Positions 6,912 through 19,786 are shown, counted from the stretch's first letter. The stretch is DNA of 64,000 nucleotides from Citrobacter sp. Cu233 (GCF_030332225.1 NZ_JAOWIF010000033.1:310001-374000), one strand, 5' to 3'. The notes: generated by a model from the letters alone, not told the origin. Numbers and translations: made by a program.

Positions 6912-9047
6912 ATGAAATCAATGAAAATTGCCGCCAGTGGTGAACTGGTCCCTCGTCTGTCCACCCATCGTCAGGTGGTATCACTGGACAGTACCGATTT
7001 TACTGATGTTGCGGCAGTCGTCATTACCGTTGCAGACAGCCGCAGCGGGATCCTGGCTTTGCTTAAACGCACAGGCTTTCATTTACCGGTGTTTATCTTC
7101 TCCGACGAAAGTATGGAAGCGCCTGCTGGTGTTGAAGCGGTCATGAACGGTCATGCACAGGACTGGCTGGAGCTGGAATCCGCCGCCTGTCGCTATGAGG
7201 ACGATCTGCTGCCGCCGTTCTATGACACGCTGACGCAGTATGTTGAAATGGGGAACCGCACCTTTGCCTGTCCGGGCCATCAGCACGGTGAGTTTTTTAA
7301 GAAGCACCCTGCGGGTCGTCATTTCTATGAATTCTTTGGCGAGAACCTGTTTCGGGCTGACATGTGCAATGCTGACGTTAAGCTCGGCGATCTGCTGATC
7401 CATGAAGGGTCGGCAAAGCATGCGCAGAAGTTTGCGGCAAAAGTATTTAATGCAGATAAAACCTACTTTGTTCTGAACGGTACATCTGCAGCAAATAAAG
7501 TGGTGACCAATGCGCTGCTGACGCGTGGCGATCTGGTACTGTTTGACCGCAACAACCATAAGTCGAATCACCATGGCGCATTGATTCAGGCGGGAGCGAC
7601 ACCGATCTACCTGGAGGCTGCGCGAAATCCGTTTGGCTTTATTGGCGGCATTGATGAACACTGCTTTGATGAGGCGTATCTGCGCCAGCAAATCCGCGAT
7701 GTTGCACCGCATAAGGCTGACCAGCCGCGGCCGTTCCGCCTGGCGATTATCCAGCTCGGTACGTATGACGGCACTATCTACAACGCCCGACAGGTGATCG
7801 ATAAGATTGGCAGCTTGTGCGACTACATTCTGTTTGACTCCGCCTGGGTTGGGTATGAGCAATTTATCCCGATGATGGCAGATGGATCGCCGCTGCTGCT
7901 GGAGCTGAATGCTAACGATCCGGGGATCTTTGTCACCCAGTCGGTGCATAAACAGCAAGCCGGATTTTCGCAAACCTCGCAGATCCACAAAAAAGATAAC
8001 CATATTCGTGGTCAGGCGCGTTTCTGCCCGCATAAGCGCCTGAACAATGCGTTTATGCTGCATGCTTCCACCAGCCCGTTTTATCCGCTGTTTGCTGCGT
8101 TAGATGTGAATGCCAAAATTCATGAAGGCGAAAGCGGACGTCGGTTATGGGCGGAATGTGTCACGTTGGGGATCGAGGCGCGGAAAGCCATTATTGCCCG
8201 CTGTAAAATGATCCAACCATTCGTTCCACCTGTGGTCGATGGCAAAGCGTGGGAAACCTATCCGACGGAGACCATCGCCAGCGAGCGTCGCTTCTTTAGC
8301 TTTGAACCAGGCGCTAAATGGCATGGTTTTGACGGCTACGCATGCGACCAGTATTTTGTCGATCCGTGCAAATTGTTACTGACCACACCGGGCATTGATG
8401 CACAAACCGGGAAATACACGGCGTTCGGCATCCCGGCAACGATTCTGGCGCATTACCTGCGTGAGAACGGTATTGTGCCGGAGAAATGTGACCTTAATTC
8501 GATTTTGTTCCTGCTGACGCCGGCAGAAAGCGCAGAGAAAATGGCGCAGTTGGTGGCTATGTTGGCGCAGTTTGAACAGCATATTGAAGATGACACGCCG
8601 CTGGCTGACGTGTTGCCGACAATCTTCAATAAGTATCCGGTACGCTATCGGGACTACACGTTGCGTGAACTTTGTCAGGAGATGCATTCACTCTACGTCA
8701 GCTTTGATGTGAAGGATCTGCAAAAGGCCATGTTCCGTCAGGCGAGCCTGCCGGTCGTGGCGATGAACCCGCAGGATGCTAACAGCGCCTTCATTCGCGG
8801 TGATGTTGAACTGGTTCGCATTTGCGATGCGGAAGGCCGTATAGCCGCTGAGGGAGCGTTGCCTTATCCTCCTGGTGTGCTGTGCGTGGTGCCAGGTGAA
8901 GTATGGGGTGGGGCGGTACAGCGTTATTTTCTGGCGCTGGAAGAGGGCGTGAACCTGCTGCCGGGCTTTTCGCCGGAGTTGCAGGGCGTTTACAGTGAGA
9001 CTGATGCGGACGGTATTAAGCGTCTGTATGGCTATGTCGTGAAATAA
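6912..9047 (+). CDS. speC: SpeC, biosynthetic ornithine decarboxylase
   Basis: This cytoplasmic PLP enzyme converts ornithine to putrescine and CO2. The start at 6912 (MKSMKIAASGEL) gives 711 residues, exactly the E. coli length; the frame is open 26 codons upstream but without conserved sequence. It has an N-terminal receiver-like wing domain (about 1-105), then the PLP fold with GTSAANKVV, the Schiff-base lysine in SVHKQQAGFSQTSQ (residue ~355), and the C-terminal substrate-binding domain. It complements the speA-speB arginine route later in the window. Confidence 0.97.
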   Translation: MKSMKIAASGELVPRLSTHRQVVSLDSTDFTDVAAVVITVADSRSGILALLKRTGFHLPVFIFSDESMEAPAGVEAVMNGHAQDWLELESAACRYEDDLLPPFYDTLTQYVEMGNRTFACPGHQHGEFFKKHPAGRHFYEFFGENLFRADMCNADVKLGDLLIHEGSAKHAQKFAAKVFNADKTYFVLNGTSAANKVVTNALLTRGDLVLFDRNNHKSNHHGALIQAGATPIYLEAARNPFGFIGGIDEHCFDEAYLRQQIRDVAPHKADQPRPFRLAIIQLGTYDGTIYNARQVIDKIGSLCDYILFDSAWVGYEQFIPMMADGSPLLLELNANDPGIFVTQSVHKQQAGFSQTSQIHKKDNHIRGQARFCPHKRLNNAFMLHASTSPFYPLFAALDVNAKIHEGESGRRLWAECVTLGIEARKAIIARCKMIQPFVPPVVDGKAWETYPTETIASERRFFSFEPGAKWHGFDGYACDQYFVDPCKLLLTTPGIDAQTGKYTAFGIPATILAHYLRENGIVPEKCDLNSILFLLTPAESAEKMAQLVAMLAQFEQHIEDDTPLADVLPTIFNKYPVRYRDYTLRELCQEMHSLYVSFDVKDLQKAMFRQASLPVVAMNPQDANSAFIRGDVELVRICDAEGRIAAEGALPYPPGVLCVVPGEVWGGAVQRYFLALEEGVNLLPGFSPELQGVYSETDADGIKRLYGYVVK

Positions 9048-9053
9048 ATAAAA

Positions 9054-9138
9054 GCCGGATGGCTCTAAACGCTTATCCGGCCTGACAACTGAAAACACGT
9101 AGGCCGGATAAGACGCCCAGGCGTCGCTATCCGGCCTA
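9054..9138. repeat. REP/BIME palindromic repeat between speC and nupG
   Basis: Two inverted GCCGGAT...ATCCGGC units are separated by about 20 bp (around 9056-9082 and 9104-9138). The convergent 3' ends of speC and nupG meet here; the stems probably protect or end both mRNAs. Confidence 0.85.
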
Positions 9139-9142
9139 AAGA

Positions 9143-10399
9143 TTAATGTGCGATAGTCTGCGTGCCAGTCGGAACGCGTACGTGTTTATATTTAAACAGT
9201 GCCACGAAAGCGAAGGCCAGAACCAGTGAATAGCCAGCGAAGATCAGCCACACCGTCTGCCAGTCAGTGATACCGTTCAGCGTGTAGTACTCAACCACTT
9301 TACCGCTCACCAGACCACCCAGAATACAACCGAAACCGTTGGTCATCATCAGGAACATACCCTGTGCGCTGGCGCGGATTTCAGGACGTACTTCTTTCTC
9401 TACAAACACGGAACCCGAGATGTTGAAGAAGTCGAAGGCACAACCGTAAACAATCATCGACAGAACCAGCAGTACGGTGCCGAACGGAGTCGGATCGCCG
9501 TAGGCAAACAGACCGAAGCGCAGCATCCACGCCACAATACTGATAAGCATAACGTTCTTGATACCGTAACGGCTTAAGAAGAACGGAATGGTCAGGATAA
9601 ACAGGGTTTCAGAGATCTGGGAAATCGACATCATCACCGACGCGTGTTCAACGATAAAGCTACCAGAGAACAGCGGGTTGTTATCGAAGCTGTGCAGGAA
9701 GGTATTACCGAACATATTGGTAATCTGCAATTCTGCGCCCAGCATCATTGAGAAGATGAAGAAAATGGCCATACGCTTGTTTTTAAACAGCGCGAAAGCA
9801 TCCAGGCCAAGCATTGATGTCCAGCTCTGGTTTTTCTGCTGATTGGCAACCGGAATATGTGGCAGCGTCAGGGTGAACAGGACCAATACGACGGATAATG
9901 TTGCGCCGATATAAAGCTGCATATGGCTCAGTTCAAAGCCAGAGAAGCTTACTGCCCACATGGCCAGAATAAAGCCGATGGTGCCCCAGATACGGATTGG
10001 TGGGAAGTCGGTAACAATGTCCATCCCGGCAGACTGCAAGCGATAGTAAGAGATGGTGTTGATTAACCCCAGTGTTGGCATATAGGCCAGCGAGTTAAGC
10101 AAAATCACAAAGAACATTGCCCCAGGCGTGGTCACCTCGGCAGCGGCGAACAGCGTTCCTGCACCGACCAGGTGACAAAGCGCATAAACCCATTTTGCAC
10201 TGATCCATTTGTCAGCCACGATCCCTAACAGGGTCGGCATAAACACGGCGGCAATCCCCAACGAGCTATACACTGCGCCGATGGATGCACCGTCGAATTT
10301 AAGGGTGACAAACATATAGGAGCCGAGGGTTGTCAGCCAACTCCCCCACAGGCAGAACTGCAGAAACGAGAGAACTTTCAGCTGCAGCTTAAGATTCAT
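9143..10399 (-). CDS. nupG: NupG, nucleoside:H+ symporter
   Basis: This 418-residue major-facilitator (NHS family) inner-membrane permease imports purine and pyrimidine nucleosides by proton symport. The start MNLKLQLKVLSFLQ at 10399, preceded by GAGGAAAT, gives the E. coli length; the 20-residue upstream extension is not conserved. About twelve membrane segments are visible, including LGIAAVFMPTLLGIVADKW. It is downstream of mltC on the same strand, but a 209-bp gap with regulatory features separates them. Confidence 0.96.
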   Translation of the reverse strand: MNLKLQLKVLSFLQFCLWGSWLTTLGSYMFVTLKFDGASIGAVYSSLGIAAVFMPTLLGIVADKWISAKWVYALCHLVGAGTLFAAAEVTTPGAMFFVILLNSLAYMPTLGLINTISYYRLQSAGMDIVTDFPPIRIWGTIGFILAMWAVSFSGFELSHMQLYIGATLSVVLVLFTLTLPHIPVANQQKNQSWTSMLGLDAFALFKNKRMAIFFIFSMMLGAELQITNMFGNTFLHSFDNNPLFSGSFIVEHASVMMSISQISETLFILTIPFFLSRYGIKNVMLISIVAWMLRFGLFAYGDPTPFGTVLLVLSMIVYGCAFDFFNISGSVFVEKEVRPEIRASAQGMFLMMTNGFGCILGGLVSGKVVEYYTLNGITDWQTVWLIFAGYSLVLAFAFVALFKYKHVRVPTGTQTIAH

Positions 10400-10608
10400 G
10401 TTAATTTCCTCACACCGTAATGCGGATGGATGTTTTAAAAGGCACATTTGCCGTTGCAATATGATGTGATTCTATCAATGAGAGACACTCTTTTTTTGTT
10501 AGCTGTGACAAATATTTGCAAACAATTTCTAATTGCAAAGCGAAATAGTGACGGAGTTAACACTTTTACCTCCTCTGCCGCGGGAACGACCGGCAGAGGA
10601 GGAGGGGA
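10400..10608 (-). promoter_or_regulatory. nupG promoter/control region
   Basis: In E. coli nupG is controlled by CRP-cAMP, CytR and DeoR. The gap contains two TTGCAA motifs spaced about 18 bp (around 10517-10540) beside a TCACAG/CTGTGA half site (10502), a layout compatible with CRP/CytR binding. Exact sites are not resolved by eye. Confidence 0.45.
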
Positions 10609-11764
<1,156 letters not shown>

Positions 11765-11785
11765 GAGATTGTCCGCAATCGGTGC

Positions 11786-13142
<1,357 letters not shown>

Positions 13143-13302
13143 GATTACCGTTTCATTATTGCCGGGGGCAAGATTGCAGCACAGAGGCAACGGGGTGTAA
13201 ACCGGAACTTTCCGCGGCAGACTTTCTTCCTTTACTTGCATCCGGCAACTAACTTTGGATAATGCCCGTTTTCGGAACTCAAACACAGCAGACTAAACTT
13301 TT

Positions 13303-14022
13303 ATGAAGAACGACGTCATTTCACCGGAATTTGATGAAAACGGCCGCCCTTTGCGCCGGATTCGTAGTTTTGTTCGTCGCCAGGGGCGACTGACGAAAGG
13401 GCAGGAACACGCGCTGGAAAACTACTGGCCGGTGATGGGCGTTGAGTTCAGCGAAGAGCCTGTGGATTTCACAACGCTGTTTGGTCGCGATGCGCCAGTG
13501 ACGCTTGAAATTGGTTTTGGTATGGGAGCTTCGCTGGTGGCGATGGCGAAAGCGCGTCCGGAACAAAATTTTCTGGGCATTGAAGTCCATTCTCCGGGGG
13601 TCGGCGCGTGTCTGGCATCAGCCCATGAAGAGGGCGTCGAGAACCTGCGCGTAATGTGCCATGATGCCGTTGAAGTCCTGCATAAAATGATTCCTGACAA
13701 TTCTTTATCTATGGTTCAGCTGTTTTTCCCTGACCCATGGCATAAAGCACGTCATAATAAACGCCGTATCGTTCAGGTACCTTTTGCTGAGCTGGTAAAA
13801 AGCAAGCTGAAGCTGGGCGGTGTGTTCCACATGGCAACTGACTGGGAAGCCTACGCGGAGCACATGCTTGAAGTGATGTCCTCCATTGACGGATATAAAA
13901 ATCAGTCAGAGAGTAACGATTATGTACCGCGCCCACAATCGCGCCCGGTAACCAAATTTGAACAACGTGGTCATCGTCTTGGCCACGGCGTATGGGACTT
14001 AATGTTCGAGAGGGTGAAATAA
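13303..14022 (+). CDS. trmB: TrmB, tRNA (guanine-N7)-methyltransferase
   Basis: This 239-residue SAM-dependent enzyme makes m7G46 in the variable loop of tRNAs. The SAM loop is [15 protein letters not shown] and the catalytic/tRNA-binding region is [19 protein letters not shown]. Length equals E. coli TrmB. The TAA overlaps the yggL start as TAATG, so the two are translationally coupled. Confidence 0.97.
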   Translation: MKNDVISPEFDENGRPLRRIRSFVRRQGRLTKGQEHALENYWPVMGVEFSEEPVDFTTLFGRDAPVTLEIGFGMGASLVAMAKARPEQNFLGIEVHSPGVGACLASAHEEGVENLRVMCHDAVEVLHKMIPDNSLSMVQLFFPDPWHKARHNKRRIVQVPFAELVKSKLKLGGVFHMATDWEAYAEHMLEVMSSIDGYKNQSESNDYVPRPQSRPVTKFEQRGHRLGHGVWDLMFERVK

Positions 14023-14348
14023 TGGCAAAGAACCGTAGCCGTCGTCTGCGTAAAAAAATGCACATCGACGAATTCCAGGAAGTCGGATTTTCGGTTGCAT
14101 GGCGTTTCCCGGAAGGTACATCGGGCGAGCAGGTCGATAAAATCGTTGATGACTTTATTGATGAAGTGATTGAGCCGAACAAGCTGGCTTTTGACGGCAG
14201 CGGCTATCTGGCCTGGGAAGGTCTGATCTGCCTGCAGGAAATCGGCAAATGCACTGAAGAGCATCAGGCGATTGTCCGTAAGTGGCTGGAAGAGCACAAA
14301 CTTGAAGAAGTGCGCACCAGCGAACTTTTCGATGTTTGGTGGGACTAA
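14022..14348 (+). CDS. yggL: YggL, 50S ribosome-associated DUF469 protein
   Basis: The start at 14022 ([20 protein letters not shown]) overlaps the trmB stop by one base and gives 108 residues, the family length. It has a basic N-terminus suited to RNA contact and a conserved FEVGFSVAWRFPEG-like core. E. coli YggL binds the 50S subunit; its exact role is open. Partnering with a tRNA methylase supports a translation-related job. Confidence 0.94.
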   Translation: MAKNRSRRLRKKMHIDEFQEVGFSVAWRFPEGTSGEQVDKIVDDFIDEVIEPNKLAFDGSGYLAWEGLICLQEIGKCTEEHQAIVRKWLEEHKLEEVRTSELFDVWWD

Positions 14349-14397
14349 GTAGCACAGGGTCGGCAAATGCCGGCCCGATTTGTATTGAGGGATAGAT

Positions 14398-15117
14398 ATG
14401 ATGCGCAAAACGCTGCTGGCGGCGGTCCTGACGTTCACGGCGATGGCCGCACATGCAGATTATCAGTGCAGCGTCACCCCACGTGACGATGTGATTTTGA
14501 GCCCGCAAACGGTGCAGGTGAAAGGCGAAAACGGCGATCTGGTTATCACGCCGGCGGGTAACGTCACCTTCAACGGCAAACAGTACACCCTGACTGCTGC
14601 ACAGCGTGAGCAGGCAAAAGATTATCAGGCGGCATTGCGAAGCAGTCTGCCATGGATTGATGAGGGAGCCAGAGCGCGCGTGGAAAAAGGACGCGTTGCG
14701 CTGGATAAAATCATCGCCAAAGAAGTGGGTGAAAGCAGCAACATGCGCGGCCGCTTAACCAAGCTTGATGCGCAATTAAAAGAGCAGATGAATCGTATCA
14801 TCGAGCACCGTACAGACGGTCTGACCTTCCATTATAAGGCAATCGATCAGGTGCGAGCTGATGGCCAACAGCTGGTCAATCAGGCGATGGGCGGTATTTT
14901 GCAGGATAGCATTAACGAAATGGGCGCTAAAGCTGTACTCAAAGGCGGTGGTAATCCACTGCAGGGCGTGCTCGGTAGTCTGGGCGGTTTGCAAACGTCA
15001 ATTCAGAATGAGTGGAAGAATCAGGAACAAGACTTCCAGCAGTTTGGCAAAGATGTTTGCGCACGCGTCGTGATGCTGGAGGATAACCGTAAATCCCTGG
15101 TTAGCACTCTGAAATAA
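14398..15117 (+). CDS. yggN: YggN, periplasmic DUF2884 protein
   Basis: This 239-residue protein has a signal peptide (MMRKTLLAAVLTFTAMAAHA, cut before DYQC) and a DUF2884 body with two cysteines, one near each end, that could form a disulfide. Function is unknown; periplasmic location is inferred from the signal. A GAGGGATAG ribosome-binding site precedes the ATG pair at 14398/14401. A terminator hairpin follows. Confidence 0.92.
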   Translation: MMRKTLLAAVLTFTAMAAHADYQCSVTPRDDVILSPQTVQVKGENGDLVITPAGNVTFNGKQYTLTAAQREQAKDYQAALRSSLPWIDEGARARVEKGRVALDKIIAKEVGESSNMRGRLTKLDAQLKEQMNRIIEHRTDGLTFHYKAIDQVRADGQQLVNQAMGGILQDSINEMGAKAVLKGGGNPLQGVLGSLGGLQTSIQNEWKNQEQDFQQFGKDVCARVVMLEDNRKSLVSTLK

Positions 15118-15130
15118 TATTCACCTCTTT

Positions 15131-15166
15131 TTAACGGCATAGAAACATTTCTGTGCCGTTTTATTT
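15131..15166 (+). terminator. Intrinsic terminator after yggN
   Basis: AACGGCATAGAAA and TTTCTGTGCCGTT arms form a stem with one mismatch, followed by TTATTTTG. It ends trmB-yggL-yggN before ansB. Confidence 0.75.
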
Positions 15167-15306
15167 TGTGTTTATCTTCGTTTTTGATATCCATCTCTAA
15201 GAATAACAATTTCATGGAAATATAAATCTGGTTAATTGGATTGCGTCACATTATTCATCTGTGGGATGGACATAATGCGGCAAATTCAAGTAACTGGAGA
15301 AATAAC

Positions 15307-16353
15307 ATGGAGTTTTTCAGAAAAACGGCACTGGCAGCACTGGTTATGGGGTTCAGCGGTGCTGCGCTGGCATTACCCAATATCACCATTTTAGCGACTG
15401 GCGGGACGATTGCTGGTGGCGGTGATTCCGCGACAAAATCTAACTACACGGCGGGTAAAGTTGGTGTAGAAAACCTGGTAGATGCAGTGCCCCAGCTGAA
15501 AGACATTGCGGTAGTGAAAGGTGAGCAGGTAGTGAATATCGGCTCTCAGGATATGAATGACGACGTCTGGTTAACACTGGCGAAGAAGATCAACACTGAG
15601 TGCGATAAGACTGACGGATTTGTGGTCACTCATGGTACGGATACCATGGAAGAAACCGCTTATTTCCTCGATCTGACCGTGAAGTGCAACAAGCCAGTTG
15701 TGCTGGTGGGGGCAATGCGTCCATCAACCTCAATGAGCGCCGATGGCCCGTTCAACCTGTATAACGCAGTGGTAACAGCAGCGGATAAAGCCTCTGCCAA
15801 CCGTGGCGTACTGGTGGTGATGAATGACACCGTCCTGGATGGTCGTGATGTGACCAAAACCAATACCACTGATGTAGCGACCTTCAAATCCGTTAACTAC
15901 GGTCCATTGGGTTACATCCATAACGGTAAAATCGACTACCAGCGTACGCCTGCGCGTAAGCACACCACATCGACTCCGTTTGATGTTTCTAAGCTGACCG
16001 AGCTGCCGAAAGTGGGGATTGTTTACAACTACGCGAATGCTTCCGATCTGCCGGCAAAAGCGCTGGTTGATGCCGGTTACGCCGGGATCGTCAGTGCGGG
16101 TGTAGGTAACGGTAATCTGTATAAAACCATTTTTGATACGTTGGCAACTGCCGCGCATAAAGGTACGGTAGTCGTACGTTCATCCCGTGTACCGACTGGT
16201 GCTACTACCCAGGATGCAGAAGTGGATGATGCGAAATACGGATTTGTGGCTTCAGGCTCGCTGAACCCGCAAAAAGCGCGTGTTCTGCTGCAGTTGGCGC
16301 TGACCGAAACCAAAGATCCTAAGCAGATTCAGGAAATGTTTAATCAGTATTAA
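15307..16353 (+). CDS. ansB: AnsB, periplasmic L-asparaginase II
   Basis: This high-affinity enzyme hydrolyses L-asparagine to aspartate and ammonia in the periplasm. The start MEFFRKTALAALVMGF at 15307 yields 348 residues with a cleavable signal ending ALA. Active-site threonines are in ILATGGTIAGGGD and HGTDTMEET; the GAMRPSTSMSADGPFNLYNA segment completes the site. In E. coli it is induced anaerobically by CRP and FNR; a GCGTCACAT motif at about 15243 lies in the right place but was not verified. K-12 has yggM between ansB and hemW; only a REP is seen here. Confidence 0.97.
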   Translation: MEFFRKTALAALVMGFSGAALALPNITILATGGTIAGGGDSATKSNYTAGKVGVENLVDAVPQLKDIAVVKGEQVVNIGSQDMNDDVWLTLAKKINTECDKTDGFVVTHGTDTMEETAYFLDLTVKCNKPVVLVGAMRPSTSMSADGPFNLYNAVVTAADKASANRGVLVVMNDTVLDGRDVTKTNTTDVATFKSVNYGPLGYIHNGKIDYQRTPARKHTTSTPFDVSKLTELPKVGIVYNYANASDLPAKALVDAGYAGIVSAGVGNGNLYKTIFDTLATAAHKGTVVVRSSRVPTGATTQDAEVDDAKYGFVASGSLNPQKARVLLQLALTETKDPKQIQEMFNQY

Positions 16354-16379
16354 TAGCTGAAGGTGGCTGCGTCCTGGTC

Positions 16380-16453
16380 TTTCGTAGACCGGATAACGCG
16401 CAGCCGCCATCCAACAAATTGCCTGATGACGCTACGTTTATCAGGCCTACGTT
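16380..16453. repeat. REP-like elements between ansB and hemW
   Basis: A degenerate GACCGGATAACGCGCAGCCGCCATCC unit and a second GCCTGATGACGC...TATCAGGCCTACG unit lie between the convergent genes. Confidence 0.75.
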
Positions 16454-16462
16454 CACCAGCTA

Positions 16463-17599
16463 TCACTCCGCCAGAAACAGCTCCAGCAGCGAATTCAAAA
16501 ACAGCTTACCGTGCTGGGTAATCTGCCAGTACTCATCGCACTCGCTCAAATATCCCTGCTCGATAGCCTCTTCAATCTGTTGACGAATAACATCTTCGCG
16601 AAGCCCGGTATATTGTGTGAATTCAGCGCGTGGTGCGGCTTCCAGTAACCGGAAACGGTTCATAAAGAACTCGAACGGCTTATCGGCCTCAGCGACATCA
16701 CGCTGGCTTTCTAAGTAGCGTCCTTGCATATAGCCGCGTGGATGCCGCGTTTTGGTGGTGCGCAGGATCCGCCCGTCCGGGAAGGTGACTTTACCGTGTG
16801 CGCCGCAGCCAATGCCAAGATAGTCACCAAAGCGCCAGTAGTTCAGGTTGTGCTGACACTGATAGCCCGGCTTAGCATAGGCTGAGGTTTCGTACTGTTG
16901 ATACCCGGCGGCGGTCAGCAACCGGTGGCCTTGCTCAAAAATATCCCACAGCGCGTCATCGTCTGGTAATACGGGAGGACGAGATCCGAACAGTGTGTTG
17001 GGTTCAATAGTCAGTTGATACCAGGAGAGATGCGGCGGATTCAGCGCGATAGCTTGTTGCAAATCGCCCAGCGCCTCCTCCAGCGTTTGGTCCGGCAGAC
17101 CGTGCATCAGATCGAGGTTAAAGCTACGTAGCCCCAGACCATTCGCCAGGTGCGCGGCACGTCTGGCTTCTTCTGGTCCGTGGATACGTCCCAGACGTTC
17201 GAGCTTGGCGGAGCTAAAGCTCTGTACACCAATAGATATCCGGTTGACCCCGGCGCGTTGATAATCGACGAAACGATCGGCTTCGACGGTTCCGGGGTTC
17301 GCTTCCATCGTGATTTCTGCATCTGCCGCCAGATTCAGGCGCGCACGCACGCCGTCCAGCAGCGTTTGCATCGCCGGGCCAGAGAGCAGGCTCGGCGTGC
17401 CGCCACCAATAAAGATCGTCTTTATTTCACGTCCCTGAGCGTGCGTCACCTCGGTATCCAGATCGCTCAGCAGATGTTGCACGTAGTCGTCATGTGGAAC
17501 TTCGCCCTTCAACGCATGCGAGTTGAAATCACAGTAGGGGCATTTCTGCACGCACCACGGGATGTGAATATACAGACTTAGCGGTGGCAGCTTAACCAT
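16463..17599 (-). CDS. hemW: HemW, radical-SAM haem chaperone
   Basis: This 378-residue radical-SAM protein is related to coproporphyrinogen dehydrogenase HemN but acts as a haem chaperone. The [4Fe-4S] motif [10 protein letters not shown] (CX3CX2C) is near residue 16, the GGGTPS motif follows near residue 67, and the HemW C-terminal domain ends at LLELFLAE. Its start overlaps the end of rdgB by 8 bp, so it belongs to yggS-yggT-yggU-rdgB-hemW. Confidence 0.95.
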   Translation of the reverse strand: MVKLPPLSLYIHIPWCVQKCPYCDFNSHALKGEVPHDDYVQHLLSDLDTEVTHAQGREIKTIFIGGGTPSLLSGPAMQTLLDGVRARLNLAADAEITMEANPGTVEADRFVDYQRAGVNRISIGVQSFSSAKLERLGRIHGPEEARRAAHLANGLGLRSFNLDLMHGLPDQTLEEALGDLQQAIALNPPHLSWYQLTIEPNTLFGSRPPVLPDDDALWDIFEQGHRLLTAAGYQQYETSAYAKPGYQCQHNLNYWRFGDYLGIGCGAHGKVTFPDGRILRTTKTRHPRGYMQGRYLESQRDVAEADKPFEFFMNRFRLLEAAPRAEFTQYTGLREDVIRQQIEEAIEQGYLSECDEYWQITQHGKLFLNSLLELFLAE

Positions 17600-18185
17600 T
17601 ACGCAGGGCGTCCAACAGCAGCTTCAGCGCCTGTCCGCGGTGGGAGATCGCACTTTTCTCCTCACGGGTCAGTTCTGCCGCGGTTTTCCCTTCAGACGGC
17701 ACAAAGAAGATAGGATCGTAGCCAAAACCACCGGTACCGGCAGGTTCGCGGGTGATTACGCCCGGCCAGCTTCCGTGGCAAACAATAGGGGTCGGATCAT
17801 CTGCGTGGCGCATATAAACCAGTACGCAGTGGAATTGCGCCAGGCGCTTCTCGTCGGGCACATCCTGCAAAGTATGCAGCAACTTTTCCAGGTTTTGTCT
17901 GTCAGTCGCATCTTCACCGGAATAGCGTGCTGAATAGATACCTGGCGCGCCGCCCAGCACGTCTACCGCCAGACCAGAATCATCGGCAATAGCAGGAAGC
18001 CCGGTGATTTGCGCGGCATGGCGTGCTTTCAGAATGGCATTTTCAATAAACGTCAGGCCGGTTTCTTCAGCGGAATCAACGCCAAGATCCGTTTGGGCAA
18101 CGACATCAAGGCCGAAATCGCTCAGAAGAGAGGCGAGTTCACGCACTTTACCGGCATTGCCGGTCGCGAGGACAACTTTTTGCAT
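17592..18185 (-). CDS. rdgB: RdgB, dITP/XTP pyrophosphatase
   Basis: This 197-residue Ham1/Maf-like enzyme hydrolyses dITP, ITP and XTP to monophosphates, keeping deaminated purines out of DNA and RNA. Diagnostic motifs are [11 protein letters not shown] at the N-terminus, [15 protein letters not shown] and [11 protein letters not shown]. It overlaps hemW by 8 bp and follows yggU by 7 bp. Confidence 0.97.
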   Translation of the reverse strand: MQKVVLATGNAGKVRELASLLSDFGLDVVAQTDLGVDSAEETGLTFIENAILKARHAAQITGLPAIADDSGLAVDVLGGAPGIYSARYSGEDATDRQNLEKLLHTLQDVPDEKRLAQFHCVLVYMRHADDPTPIVCHGSWPGVITREPAGTGGFGYDPIFFVPSEGKTAAELTREEKSAISHRGQALKLLLDALRNG

Positions 18186-18192
18186 GGGATAC

Positions 18193-18483
18193 CTAATCAG
18201 TTAGCGCCGCTATTTCTGGCGGGATCTGTTGCGGATGAATGATTTTAACCTGTTTATGACGGCCAAGCTCGCCCTTCTCAATGACGATCTGGCTTTTCGC
18301 TACGCGGAACTGTTTGCCGAGAAACTTCACCAGATGGCTGTTCGCTTGCCCGTCGACTGGCGGGGCAGTAATGGCGACTTTTATTTCGTCGCCATGTAAA
18401 CCTACAATACTGTCACGGCTGGCTTTTGGCTGAATGTAGAGCCGTAAAACCAGACCGTCATCGCAGGGTGTCACGGCACTCAT
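18193..18483 (-). CDS. yggU: YggU, DUF167 small conserved protein
   Basis: This 96-residue DUF167 protein carries the core [20 protein letters not shown] and [18 protein letters not shown]. The start at 18483 forms an ATGA overlap with the yggT stop, matching the E. coli length; a GTG four codons upstream (18495) is the alternative. Function is unknown. Confidence 0.92.
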   Translation of the reverse strand: MSAVTPCDDGLVLRLYIQPKASRDSIVGLHGDEIKVAITAPPVDGQANSHLVKFLGKQFRVAKSQIVIEKGELGRHKQVKIIHPQQIPPEIAALTD

Positions 18484-19046
18484 AGCGCCATCCACAGCCC
18501 CGGCAGCAACATATTGCCCGTCGCCTGTAAAACTTCCGCGATCCCCATGTTAATGACATAGAGCAGCAGAACCAGGATCATCGGAGAGAAATCGATCCCA
18601 CCCATTCCCGGAAGGATACGACGGATAGGACGCAACAACGGGTCCGCCAGTTGAATCAGTACGTACTCCACAGGGCTGCGGCCCTGGCTGACCCAGCTCA
18701 TGATTGCCATCACTAATAGTACCCAGAAAATCAGCAGTCCGATTGTTTTCAGGACGATCAACACCGCGGCGATCCAGATTATTGGCTGGAACGTCACCAC
18801 TTTGAACAGCACGATGGCCTTGATAAAGCTGAGAATTAATGCCACCACTAACGATGCGCTGTCAATCGGCCCCATCGGTGGAATAATGCGGCGTAACGGC
18901 CCAATAATGGGCTGGGTGATTTTCACAATAAACTGTGAGAACGGGTTATAAAAATCGCAGCGAGACCACTGCATCCACACGCGCAATAGCAGCGCCATGG
19001 TATACAGCTCAATTACCGTTGAGAGCAGGAAGGTCAACGTATTCAT
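18480..19046 (-). CDS. yggT: YggT-family integral membrane protein
   Basis: This 188-residue protein consists of two tandem YGGT domains, each with a hydrophobic hairpin and the motif DP(L/I)xxPxRRIxPxMGxID ([19 protein letters not shown] and [19 protein letters not shown]). The family is linked to osmotic stress tolerance and to cell-division-associated membrane protein clusters. It lies 18 bp after yggS and overlaps yggU, in the common yggS-yggT-yggU order. Confidence 0.95.
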   Translation of the reverse strand: MNTLTFLLSTVIELYTMALLLRVWMQWSRCDFYNPFSQFIVKITQPIIGPLRRIIPPMGPIDSASLVVALILSFIKAIVLFKVVTFQPIIWIAAVLIVLKTIGLLIFWVLLVMAIMSWVSQGRSPVEYVLIQLADPLLRPIRRILPGMGGIDFSPMILVLLLYVINMGIAEVLQATGNMLLPGLWMAL

Positions 19047-19064
19047 GGTGTTCCTTAGTTTTCC

Positions 19065-19769
19065 TTAATTTTTTGTGTAATCACGAGCACCAAAAATGGC
19101 AGTGCCAATGCGCACCATTGTGCTACCCGCCGCAATGGCGGCATCCATATCATCAGACATCCCCAGTGAGAGGGTGTCGATATCTGGGTAGCGCGTTTTC
19201 AACCCGGCAAATGCTACAGCCATTTGCTGTGCAACTTCAAACTGCCTTACATAATCTGACTCTGGCGCCGGGATCGCCATCAGCCCACGTAGGGTTATAC
19301 GTGGTAGTGCGGCGACATCGGCGGCCAGCGCATCAAGCTCAGCAAGCGGAATCCCTGACTTGCTGTTTTCATCGCTGATATTTATCTGAATCAGTACATT
19401 TAGCGGCGGCAGATCGGCCGGGCGTTGTTCGCTCAGGCGAGTCGCGATACGCAGACGGTCGATTGTATGACACCAGTCAAAATGTTCAGCCACCAAACGG
19501 CTTTTGTTGGACTGCAGTGGACCGATAAAGTGCCACTGCAGACCTTCAATACCGCTTTCTTTGAAGTAGCGGATCTTATCCACGCCTTCCTGAACATAGT
19601 TTTCGCCAAAGGCGCGTTGCCCCGCGACGATGGCTTCTTCGATGGCGCTCGCAGGTTTGGTTTTACTGACTGCAAGCAATGTAACTTCTTCTGAAGACCG
19701 CCCGCAACGCGTCGCGGCGGCTGAGATTTTGTCCCGGACATGTGCCAGGTTATGCGCGATATCGTTCAT
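19065..19769 (-). CDS. yggS: YggS, PLP homeostasis protein (PLPBP)
   Basis: This 234-residue single-domain TIM-barrel protein binds pyridoxal phosphate on the lysine in TLLAVSKTKPASA (residue ~36) and buffers free PLP; loss disturbs amino-acid pools. Other motifs are FGENYVQE, WHFIGPLQSNK and LSMGMSDDM-like LSLGMSDDM. It is the first gene of the five-gene minus-strand run and is divergent from yggR with 17 bp between the starts. Confidence 0.96.
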   Translation of the reverse strand: MNDIAHNLAHVRDKISAAATRCGRSSEEVTLLAVSKTKPASAIEEAIVAGQRAFGENYVQEGVDKIRYFKESGIEGLQWHFIGPLQSNKSRLVAEHFDWCHTIDRLRIATRLSEQRPADLPPLNVLIQINISDENSKSGIPLAELDALAADVAALPRITLRGLMAIPAPESDYVRQFEVAQQMAVAFAGLKTRYPDIDTLSLGMSDDMDAAIAAGSTMVRIGTAIFGARDYTKN

Positions 19770-19786
19770 TTTCCGAGGATGTTCAT

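Noticed and set aside
7083..8063. 326-codon minus-strand frame opposite speC
   Set aside because: Antisense shadow with no domain and unusual composition.
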